A stretch of DNA of 64,000 bases from NCBI GenBank assembly GCA_022984795.1, contig JALIHJ010000007.1, forward strand, positions 186,001-250,000, written 5' to 3'. Below, in pieces: positions 1 through 8,270 of this stretch. The notes under the pieces are model-generated. The model saw only the letters and a program-made list of their open reading frames with translations, was not told the DNA's origin and did not search any database. Position 1 is the first letter of the stretch. Each line of letters starts with the position of its first letter. The position numbers and the translations under genes were made by a program. Origin of the DNA: Fabrea salina. Lineage: Eukaryota; Ciliophora; Heterotrichea; Heterotrichida; Fabreidae.

Positions 1-3000
1 ACTTCTGTGTCCTATGCCCAGTTAAAGAAACCAGTTGTTCCAGTTGTTCCAGCTGTTTACAACTTTAAAACTCACTCCTCGAAGACTTACTCAAAGGTTT
101 CCAAGCCAGTAGTAGTTCCCCTTGCTTTGTATGAGCAAAGTTCTGTGTACAAGTCCTATGCTCAGTTAAAGAAACCCGTTATTCCAGTTGTTCCCATTAT
201 AACGGCTCACTCTTCAAAGACTTACTCAAAGGTTTCCAAGCCAGTAATAGTTCCCCTTGCTTTGAATCAAAAAACTTCTGTGTACAAGTCCTATGCCCAG
301 TTAAAGAAACCAGTAGTTAAGCCTAAGGAACACACTCACAAGTCTGTTGTGGAACTAAATGCTTCTTCGTTCCAGTGTCTATTCAAGCCAATTGTTCCAG
401 TTACTTACAACTTTACAACTCACTCTTCAAAGATTTACTCAAAAGTTTCCAAGCCAGTAGTAGTTCCCCTTGCTTTGTATGAGCAAAGTTCTGTGTACAA
501 GTCCTATGCTCAGTTAAAGAAGCCAGTTGTTAAACCCAAAGAGCATACTCACAAGTCTGTTGTGGAACTAAATGCTTCTTCGTTCCAGTGTCTATTCAAG
601 CCAATTGCTCCCATTATAACGACTCACTCTTCAAAGATTTACTCAAAAGTTTCCAAACCAGTAGTGATGCCTCTTGCTTTGAATCAAGAAACTTCTGTGT
701 ACAAGTCCTATGCTCAGTTAAAGAAGCCAATTGTTTCAGCTGTTTACAACTTTACAACTCACTCCTCAAAGACTTACTCAAAGGTTTCCAAGCCAGTAGT
801 AGTTCCCCTTGCTTTGCATGAACACAGTTCAGAATATGCATCTTATCCTCAGTTAAAGAAGCCAATTGTTCCAGCTGTTTACAACTTTACAACTCACTCC
901 TCAAAGACTTACTCAAAGGTTTCCAAACCAGTAGTAGTTCCCCTTGCTTTGCATGAGCAAAGTTCTGTGTACAAGTCCTATGCTCAGTTAAAGAAGCCAA
1001 TTGTTCCAGCTGTTTACAGCTTTACAACTCACTCCTCGAAGACTTACTCAAAGGTTTCCAAGCCACTAGTAGTTCCCCTTGCTTTGCATAAGCACAGTTC
1101 TGTGTACAAGTCCTATGCTCAGTTAAAGAAACCAGTAGTTAAACCCAAAGAGCATACTCACAAGTCTGTTGTGGAACTAAAGGTTTCCTCATTCCAATGC
1201 GTATTCAAGCCTTTATGCATTCCTTGGTTCAAGTACAGCTATCATTCTGAAAATTACTCAGTGACCCTAAAAATCATTACTCAACCTCAATACTTAACAA
1301 AACCGGATGTAGCCCTTAAAATGAATTCCTTGTGCAAACCAATACTACTTCCAGCACAGGAAATTTCAACCAAAACCCAAAGTTACCGGCTTATTACAAA
1401 GCCATTCTTGAAGCCCGAGAAAGAGTATACTATGGGAACAAGCACTTATCACACTATTCTTTCAAAGCCCAAAATTGCCTTGATTCAAACCTTATCTGAG
1501 AAAAAATCCCAGCTAAAGCATTTCTGGTTACCCACGAAACCCCAGTTAGGACCTTACGTCAAAAGTCGTTCTGAAAAGTCAAACTTCTGCGTAAATTCAA
1601 AACTACTTCTTCACCCAGTGATTCAAAGCTTGCCTGTTAAGGCAAACTACAGACCTATAACTAAACCTAGAGTTACTATAGAGTCTGAAGAGCCAACACA
1701 AATCAAGTTAATGCAAAAAACCCTTAGAAGGTCCATGAAAAGTCCCAGGAGAAAAATTCCTAATTTCACTTCGTACTTACCACTGCACAAACCTATTGCT
1801 ATTTGTCAAGCTGTCTCTTCCACTAAAGCTTTTGAAGTATGCATTAGGCCTTACTGCTGCCCAGTTGTGAAATACCAAAAGAAGTCCCACTCTTTCTTAG
1901 AGGTCTTAAGCAAACCTCTTAACTTTCCTTTGGCCTTTAACGAAACTAAAACTAAGGAAGCTTTAACTTGCTTCCAGAAACCTATTACTGTTTTGGACCA
2001 GCATGAGGTGTTGTTTTACCAACAAGCTCCTAAACTAGGTTCTGAGTACCCTGAATTTGAAGCTAGTATTCAAATCGACATCCCTCAAGTTTATTCAGAT
2101 TTTAAAACTTACGAGATTCTTAAAAAGCCCCTGACTTGCAAAAGCTCGTCAGAAAAAGGAACTAAGAAACTTCTGACTGTTACTAAGAAGCCTATTTGCT
2201 TGCCTGAAACGAGAGCAATACTCAATACCCTTCCAGTTACTAGTTTTCCAAAGCTTGTATACCACTACCAGACACACTATAAACCTCTCATCAAACTGAA
2301 GTATCAAACAAACCTTCTCATTAAAAACTACGAAACCTTCTACAGGCCGCTGATTGTTTCAAGCACAAACACCCTTACCAGTATGAGTTCTTATCAAGTA
2401 TCCAAAAAGCCTATAGCTTTTCTGGAGTTCATGTCTCAAAAAGACTACACTGTGTTTAGTTGTGACAAAAAGATAATTTTCTACCCTTCAATGCGTTACA
2501 ACGTTAAAGAAAAAATCAAACTAAGGACTTCGGACGTTGATACATTAAAGAACTACCAACCTTTGTTTAAAGCTTTGAATTCGCCAAGAATCCATTTTGC
2601 GCAATCAGCTTTAAAGACTACTTACTCAAGTATCAAAAAACCACTGTGCTCAGTTTCGACGAAAAACTCTCCAAGTGTTAAATTCAGCCAAAACTCAGAG
2701 TCACTTGAAATACTTGGAAAAGAACCAGATACCATTCACATGGCTTTGTGCTTAAGCAGGCCTGTGGTACCTCCGCTTATGGTAGTCCCACAGAATGTTT
2801 TAACTATTCACTACAAGCTAGTTAGAAAAGTTATTTTCAAACCTGAGCTTCATCAAAAGTCCCTAACTAAGCTTTTCACCCCTACCAAGAAACCAGTTGT
2901 AAGACCCATAAAAGACTACTCAGCACAAACTCTAGTGTACAGTCATCTGAAGAAGCCAGTTGTTCACTCCTTGAGTCTCGGGAAATTCAAAGGACCTTTT

Positions 3001-6000
3001 TCTGTGCTTTGCAAGCCATTCCTAGTCCCAGCCACTGAAAGAGTAGCCTTGGTGTCTAGTTATGTATCCCAACTAAAGCCTTTATCTGCCCCTGAAAAAC
3101 ACTCTCAAACAAAGTCCGATAACTTTTCAGTGCTTTCTAAACTTAGAATCCACCCTATAGTAACTTTTGAAGCACTTAGTTTCTCAACCTACATATCGCT
3201 TAAAAAACCCATCATCAAACCAAAGTCAGAAGAGCTCCAAAAACTCTCTTTAATGCAAAAGAGTTCTAAAAGACCTTTAAGATCCCAACCAAAAAGAAGA
3301 CCTAAGAATCCTGAGTTGGTGGCTTCTTATGGATGCTTAACCAAGCCTAAGCAATGTATTGAGTTTTTTACTCTTCCGGGCGCCTTGAACATTTCACTAC
3401 CTCAAGCTGCAAAAGATGCAGTTAGCTTTAGTTACCTCACTAGGCCTTTAGTGTGCCTAAAAACTCATTGTGCCAAGTCAAATCAACAATACTACACCTT
3501 ATCAAAGCCACTTACAAGCTTAAGCATTTCAATGCCTTCGAAGACTGTAGTTTCTAGAAAAACTTACCAAACACTCACTAAGCCTTTGGGATCCCTAAAA
3601 GTCCGTTCTGAAAAATCAGCCAAGCAATACTTTGCTTTAAAGAAGCCTATAGTGGTTTCGGAAGATTTAGTTAGTTTTGATAATACTTATTATCAGGCAC
3701 TCACTAAACCTTTATCAATACTAAAAACTTACTCTGAAAATTCAGCAAGTCATTACTTTACTCTAGCAAAGCCTCTGACAGGTTTAGAGATTTCACCCTC
3801 TGTCTATTCTTTGAGTACTTTCCAAGCTATTTCTAAGCCCTTTTTGAGATTTGAGGTAGACTTTGAAGTACACAAAAACTACCACCAAGCACTCACTAAG
3901 CCTTTATCAATTCCAAAAACTTACTACTCAAAGTCAGCCGTACAGCACTCAACCTTAACAAAGCCCATTACAAGTTTAGACAGCCCAGTGGTTTCAGTTA
4001 TTTCTAACTACCAAACACTCACTAAACCCTTGGCATTCCTGAAAGTTCACTCTGCAAAGTCAACTGCATACTACTACACTCTAAAAAAGCCTATTACAAG
4101 TCTAGACACTCCAGCTGAGGGAAAAGGTATGATTCCTTCTCACTACCAAACACTCACTAAACCCTTGGCATTCCTGAAAGTTCACTCCGCAAAGTCAAAA
4201 AGATACTACTCTGCTCTGAAAAAGCCAACTACAGCTCTAAGTATCTCAGTGCTTTCAAAAGGTTCATTTGCTTCTCAATACCAAACAATCACTAAGCCCT
4301 TAACACTTCCAGAAACTCATTACTCAAAGTCAGCTAGGCAATATTCCAGTCTAGCGAAACCGATTACAAGTCTGGAAAACCTAACTACGAAATATCTAGT
4401 CACCTCTCACTATCAAAGACTCACAAAACCTCTGGCATTCATAAAGACTCACTCTAGGAAGTCAGCTGCAAACTACTCTCGTCTCACAAAGCCCTTGACA
4501 AGTTTAGAAATTTCAGTGCCTCCAAAAGAGGTATTTATTCCTAAATACAGAACACTCATCAAGCCCTTAGCATTTCCCAAAACTCACTCTGCAAAGTCAA
4601 CTAAGCAATATTTCGCTTTAAAAAAGCCCATTACAACTCTAGATATCTCAGTGCTTTCAAAAACCACAGGCATTTCTAATTACCAGACACTCACTAAGCC
4701 TTTGACATTCTTGAAAACTCATTACTCAAGTTCAGCTAGACAATACTTTAATCTGGCAAAGCCTCTGACCTTTTTGAGATTTGAGGTAGACTTTGAAGTA
4801 CACAAAAACTACCACCAAGCACTCACTAAGCCTTTACCAATTCCAAAAACTCACTACTCAAAGTCAACCATACAGCACTCAACCTTAACAAAGCCCATTA
4901 CAAGTTTAGACAACCCAGTGATTTCAGTTATTTCTAACTACCAAACACTCATCAAGCCTTTGGCATTCCTGAAAGTTCACTCTGCAAAGTCAACTGAGCA
5001 ATATTTGTTAGTAACAAAGCCCATTACAATTCCAGCTACTAAGAAAGATTTAGTCACCTTGCACTACCAAACACTCACTAAACCCTTGGCATTCCTGCAA
5101 ACCCACTCTCCCAAGCCAACCAAACAGTACTTCACTCCAGCAAAGCCTATTGCAAGTCTAGACAGCTCAGAACATTTAAAGAATGCAGTTACCTCCCACT
5201 ACCAACCATCCACTAAACCTCTGCCAATGCCACAAGCACACTATTCAAAGGTGACTAAGCATTACTCATCCCTAACAAAGCCCATTACAAGCCTTGAAAA
5301 GAATCAAAGTGTTACAAACGAGAAAAAGCACAACATATCCCTAAGGCCCTTAATGGGCATGGAAACTCACGCCAGAAAACCCGGAAAAAATATCTACAAA
5401 CAACTTGTAAAGCCTTCACAACCCATTGAGTACTTTGAAGAAGAAGAAGTGTTTTCTATGGACACTCAAACTCTAAAGATATCAAAGAAGTCCAACAAAA
5501 AACTCAAAACAACTAAAAAGTATCCTGCGGCTGCTACTGGAAAAAGATCGTCTGTAATTATTTCTGAAAAAAGTTCGCCTGTGGTTATTTCTGAAAAAAG
5601 ATCCTCTGTGATTACTTCTGAAAAAAGTTCGCCTGTGGTTATTTCTGAGAAAAGGTCTCCTGTGACTACTTCTAGGAAAAGAAGACTTAGGGTTAACCCC
5701 TACATCTTCAACTCAAACATTTTTGCATCTCGTTTACAAGAAATCATTAACAGAAGGTACTACACCACTATGAAGTGCCTTATAAGTGGCTACTCAAGAA
5801 AAAGGTACTACTCAAACCAAAAAGGCATCAAAGCGCTTCTGCAGATCTGCATTAATAACCAGATCAGTTACTCTTTTGACAAACTAAAGTCAATGATGCT
5901 TGAGTCTAGTTTTGCTGAATTGAATTCTGGAATGCTCACTAGCAGAAGCATCCAGCTCTACCCAAAAGAAGAACTTAAAAGACTCAAAGTAGTTTCAGTC

Positions 6001-6252
6001 AGAAAAAGGTTTCCCAAGAAAAAATTCAACTCGAAGAAAATGAATGTGAAGATCCTTGCTTCGCGAATCAAAAAACTTCCATCCAAGAACCTTTACTGGG
6101 CTTTCCAAAAACTAAGTTTGAAACGTGAAAGAAAAAGGTTTTACTCAGTACAGAAAGGAATCAAAGCCCTCAACCAGCTCTGTGTAGTGAATTTCATAGG
6201 CCACTCGTTTGAAATGCTGAAACTCAACTTAATTAGGTCAAGTCTTAAGTAA
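1..6252 (+). CDS. Giant YxxLxKP-repeat protein (5' end outside window)
   Basis: I do not recognise this gene. It is open from base 1, so the N-terminus lies upstream; about 2080 residues are visible, ending in TAA. Nearly all of it is a degenerate repeat with core Y-x-x-[LV]-x-K-P-[VIL], recurring about every 20-24 residues, usually with KS or SK roughly ten residues after the KP. The first 1.2 kb carries a very uniform subfamily (core SYAQLKKPVV then SKTYSKVSKPVVVPLAL). From about 3.4 to 5.3 kb a second subfamily alternates (YQTLTKPL, then YxxLxKPIT). The last 180 residues differ: a 9-residue tandem repeat, then two related basic segments sharing the pattern QKGIKAL...SF..LK. No signal peptide or membrane segment is visible. 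The regular, basic, Tyr/Lys/Pro-rich repeats suggest a structural cortical or cytoskeletal protein. That role, and a possible centrin-binding function for the C-terminal segments, are inference only. Confidence 0.85.
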   Translation, partial: TSVSYAQLKKPVVPVVPAVYNFKTHSSKTYSKVSKPVVVPLALYEQSSVYKSYAQLKKPVIPVVPIITAHSSKTYSKVSKPVIVPLALNQKTSVYKSYAQLKKPVVKPKEHTHKSVVELNASSFQCLFKPIVPVTYNFTTHSSKIYSKVSKPVVVPLALYEQSSVYKSYAQLKKPVVKPKEHTHKSVVELNASSFQCLFKPIAPIITTHSSKIYSKVSKPVVMPLALNQETSVYKSYAQLKKPIVSAVYNFTTHSSKTYSKVSKPVVVPLALHEHSSEYASYPQLKKPIVPAVYNFTTHSSKTYSKVSKPVVVPLALHEQSSVYKSYAQLKKPIVPAVYSFTTHSSKTYSKVSKPLVVPLALHKHSSVYKSYAQLKKPVVKPKEHTHKSVVELKVSSFQCVFKPLCIPWFKYSYHSENYSVTLKIITQPQYLTKPDVALKMNSLCKPILLPAQEISTKTQSYRLITKPFLKPEKEYTMGTSTYHTILSKPKIALIQTLSEKKSQLKHFWLPTKPQLGPYVKSRSEKSNFCVNSKLLLHPVIQSLPVKANYRPITKPRVTIESEEPTQIKLMQKTLRRSMKSPRRKIPNFTSYLPLHKPIAICQAVSSTKAFEVCIRPYCCPVVKYQKKSHSFLEVLSKPLNFPLAFNETKTKEALTCFQKPITVLDQHEVLFYQQAPKLGSEYPEFEASIQIDIPQVYSDFKTYEILKKPLTCKSSSEKGTKKLLTVTKKPICLPETRAILNTLPVTSFPKLVYHYQTHYKPLIKLKYQTNLLIKNYETFYRPLIVSSTNTLTSMSSYQVSKKPIAFLEFMSQKDYTVFSCDKKIIFYPSMRYNVKEKIKLRTSDVDTLKNYQPLFKALNSPRIHFAQSALKTTYSSIKKPLCSVSTKNSPSVKFSQNSESLEILGKEPDTIHMALCLSRPVVPPLMVVPQNVLTIHYKLVRKVIFKPELHQKSLTKLFTPTKKPVVRPIKDYSAQTLVYSHLKKPVVHSLSLGKFKGPFSVLCKPFLVPATERVALVSSYVSQLKPLSAPEKHSQTKSDNFSVLSKLRIHPIVTFEALSFSTYISLKKPIIKPKSEELQKLSLMQKSSKRPLRSQPKRRPKNPELVASYGCLTKPKQCIEFFTLPGALNISLPQAAKDAVSFSYLTRPLVCLKTHCAKSNQQYYTLSKPLTSLSISMPSKTVVSRKTYQTLTKPLGSLKVRSEKSAKQYFALKKPIVVSEDLVSFDNTYYQALTKPLSILKTYSENSASHYFTLAKPLTGLEISPSVYSLSTFQAISKPFLRFEVDFEVHKNYHQALTKPLSIPKTYYSKSAVQHSTLTKPITSLDSPVVSVISNYQTLTKPLAFLKVHSAKSTAYYYTLKKPITSLDTPAEGKGMIPSHYQTLTKPLAFLKVHSAKSKRYYSALKKPTTALSISVLSKGSFASQYQTITKPLTLPETHYSKSARQYSSLAKPITSLENLTTKYLVTSHYQRLTKPLAFIKTHSRKSAANYSRLTKPLTSLEISVPPKEVFIPKYRTLIKPLAFPKTHSAKSTKQYFALKKPITTLDISVLSKTTGISNYQTLTKPLTFLKTHYSSSARQYFNLAKPLTFLRFEVDFEVHKNYHQALTKPLPIPKTHYSKSTIQHSTLTKPITSLDNPVISVISNYQTLIKPLAFLKVHSAKSTEQYLLVTKPITIPATKKDLVTLHYQTLTKPLAFLQTHSPKPTKQYFTPAKPIASLDSSEHLKNAVTSHYQPSTKPLPMPQAHYSKVTKHYSSLTKPITSLEKNQSVTNEKKHNISLRPLMGMETHARKPGKNIYKQLVKPSQPIEYFEEEEVFSMDTQTLKISKKSNKKLKTTKKYPAAATGKRSSVIISEKSSPVVISEKRSSVITSEKSSPVVISEKRSPVTTSRKRRLRVNPYIFNSNIFASRLQEIINRRYYTTMKCLISGYSRKRYYSNQKGIKALLQICINNQISYSFDKLKSMMLESSFAELNSGMLTSRSIQLYPKEELKRLKVVSVRKRFPKKKFNSKKMNVKILASRIKKLPSKNLYWAFQKLSLKRERKRFYSVQKGIKALNQLCVVNFIGHSFEMLKLNLIRSSLK
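3841..4996 (+). repeat. Internal duplication, copies 930 bp apart (3841-4066 and 4771-4996)
   Basis: The 226 bases from 3841 recur from 4771 with no length change and only about ten substitutions counted by eye. The offset of 930 bp is exactly 310 codons, so frame is kept. Both copies begin with the same segment, FLRFEVDFEVHKNYHQALT, and run through two half-repeats. Because the neighbouring repeats are more diverged, this looks like a recent in-frame copy or gene conversion. Confidence 0.85.
5545..5679 (+). repeat. Five tandem 27-bp (9-residue) repeats
   Basis: Five in-frame units of nine codons, consensus [RS]-S-[SP]-V-[VI]-[IT]-S-E-K, lie in the C-terminal part of the giant repeat protein. 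Units alternate between an RSSV type and an SSPV type, so an 18-residue pair was probably itself duplicated. The unit is Ser/Lys rich and contains many possible phosphorylation sites. Confidence 0.85.
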
Positions 6253-6270
6253 CTCTTTTAAGTAATAAAG

Positions 6271-8229
6271 ATGCAACCAAGAAAGAGGGAACTCAAGAAA
6301 AAATCCAAACAAAAAAACAAATTAGACGACTTCATATCCAAAGAGTTCGACAAAATATCTAAGTCCCGCAAACCAAAACCGCTTAAAAAAGCAACAGACT
6401 CCAAAGAAACTTCTAAACCAGTTCCACTTAAAAAGATGATGCGATTTCAAGAAGAAACTCAGAAAAAACCACCTGTTGCAAAGGTTTCAGACGAAGAAAT
6501 CTACGAAGAAGACTTCGAAGACATTTCAGAAGAAGAAACCCCCAAAGCTGAGTCCAACCCCTACAGCATGGAAGAGATTAAAAAAGCCCTTGCAGAAGAA
6601 AACGCTAAAGCTTTAGAAAAAGAAAAAGAAGAAGAAAGGTCACCTTCTCCTCAAATTGAATTTGCCACTAAGTCTAGTTTCCAGGTCAACATCAGTAATA
6701 AAACACTGCAACTCCAAGAAAGGCGCAACAAAGACTTAATTGAAATCATTGAACTCGAAAAAGAAACCTTTAACTTATTTGAGCTACTTCCTTTAAGTGA
6801 ACACGACGCTATGATGGAAAGCATTTCCAAAGGCAACTTACAACATAGCTCTGTGCAGTCGAACGCCGACAACAACGAGACTGAAATGCAAACTGAAGAT
6901 GTAGAAACTAAAGACGCAGAAGCCCAATGGCCTGGCGAAATGGTGTTAAAAGAAGAAAAACCCATTAACCAAAACTTCGTGAACAAGTTCCTGAGAAGAG
7001 TGCTTCCTGTAGTAGAAACTCTTTTGGAAGAAAACGTTTCAAACAAAACTACCAAACTTTCTTTAAACAGAGACAAGTCTTCAGGAGGTATTGCTTCTCA
7101 GTTTTCAATTGAATCTAGTGAACTTTTCTCTGAACTGTTTTCAGAAAATGGTGAAGTTACTAACTTGTTGTTTTTTCCAGGCAAAAAAAACTACTTAGTA
7201 GCTGTTTACAAAGTTCCAAGCAAAAGCTCAGTTTTAATTTTGTGGGACGTCCAAAACCCAAGACGTCCTTCCAGAGTACTTTTTTCTGAAGGCGAAGTTA
7301 GTTGTGTGATTGTGCCTTCTAGCAGCGAGCACATCCTTATTGCTGGAACTCAACAAGGTTCCCTTCTGCTGTTTGACTTGCGTGAGTCAGCTTCTTTCCA
7401 TCCTTCTGTTAAAGTAAACAACCAAAAATACACTTTGAGAAGACCAACCTACAGCAGTGAAGCTGTGGTAGAAGGGCACTTAGCACCTGTAGTACAGATC
7501 CAACAAGTATCAGGAAACTCAGTGATTTCCTTAGACAACGAGGGTAACTTGGTGGCCTGGAGTTACGTGGAGTTAGGAAGTGCTGACCTTTCGGGGTCAG
7601 AAATAGACTTAGGCCTTAGGGTTGGTGGAAGGGCTAAACTTGTCAAAAGCAACTCGCTTTCTCTTTTCAGCTGCTATAACAGAAAACCTTCTTTGGTAAA
7701 GTGCTTTGCCGTGAGTCCGTATGACCACAACACCATTATTATGAGCAGTGGAACTAAATTGTACAAGTCCTCCAGGTTTGGAGAAAAAGTTGCACCTGAA
7801 AAGTACAAGATTGCTTCGCAAGTAAGTTGGATTAGCTGGGGAGCAGACCCTTACTTCATTTTAGGCGAAGACTGTGGAAGCATTAGTGTGTACGATAAAG
7901 ACTACTCAGGACCTGTTAGTAACTGGATTCAAGTAGGAAGTAGTGTTAGGAAAATAGAATGGGCTAGTAACTCTAAGCCAGGGTTTTACTGCATTGACTG
8001 CAAAGGACTTGTTTCAGTTTGGGACCTAAAAGTTCAAACTGCCAGTCCAGTTGCTAAGGTAGATTTAAACATTAGAACAGAAGTTGTTGACTGGGTGTTA
8101 CCTGAAACTGGAAAACAGGGACTGGTCGTTGCAGTAGCTGAAGGGTCCCAAATTCAAGTTTACAACTTAAACGTGCCAAGGATTTCGTCTGGTCGTTTCC
8201 AAAAATCCATCCAGCGCCTTCCTAGTTAA
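6271..8229 (+). CDS. DYNC2I1: Dynein-2 intermediate chain WDR60-like
   Basis: 652 residues. Likely the intermediate chain of cytoplasmic dynein-2, the retrograde motor of intraflagellar transport. A Lys-rich head is followed by an acidic patch (about residues 75-89). The segment at about 151-175 (RRNKDLIEIIELEKETFN, then LFELLP) resembles the conserved pre-propeller segment of WDR60, as does the nearby ETEMQTEDVETKDAEAQWP stretch. Residues from about 285 to the end look like a diverged WD40 propeller. The start is the first ATG, 18 bases after the stop of the repeat gene on the same strand. The downstream neighbour is a tubby protein, another ciliary-trafficking family. WDR34 is the alternative, but the long charged N-terminus and these segments favour WDR60. 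Confidence 0.8.
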   Translation: MQPRKRELKKKSKQKNKLDDFISKEFDKISKSRKPKPLKKATDSKETSKPVPLKKMMRFQEETQKKPPVAKVSDEEIYEEDFEDISEEETPKAESNPYSMEEIKKALAEENAKALEKEKEEERSPSPQIEFATKSSFQVNISNKTLQLQERRNKDLIEIIELEKETFNLFELLPLSEHDAMMESISKGNLQHSSVQSNADNNETEMQTEDVETKDAEAQWPGEMVLKEEKPINQNFVNKFLRRVLPVVETLLEENVSNKTTKLSLNRDKSSGGIASQFSIESSELFSELFSENGEVTNLLFFPGKKNYLVAVYKVPSKSSVLILWDVQNPRRPSRVLFSEGEVSCVIVPSSSEHILIAGTQQGSLLLFDLRESASFHPSVKVNNQKYTLRRPTYSSEAVVEGHLAPVVQIQQVSGNSVISLDNEGNLVAWSYVELGSADLSGSEIDLGLRVGGRAKLVKSNSLSLFSCYNRKPSLVKCFAVSPYDHNTIIMSSGTKLYKSSRFGEKVAPEKYKIASQVSWISWGADPYFILGEDCGSISVYDKDYSGPVSNWIQVGSSVRKIEWASNSKPGFYCIDCKGLVSVWDLKVQTASPVAKVDLNIRTEVVDWVLPETGKQGLVVAVAEGSQIQVYNLNVPRISSGRFQKSIQRLPS

Positions 8230-8270
8230 AATTGGTTAGGTAGACTGAGTTATAAAGTTCCATAATAAAA

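Noticed and set aside
7-1200. Regular direct repeats that could suggest a CRISPR or satellite array
   Set aside because: Repeats are in one open frame, change mostly at synonymous or conservative positions, and lack unique spacers; they are protein repeats.
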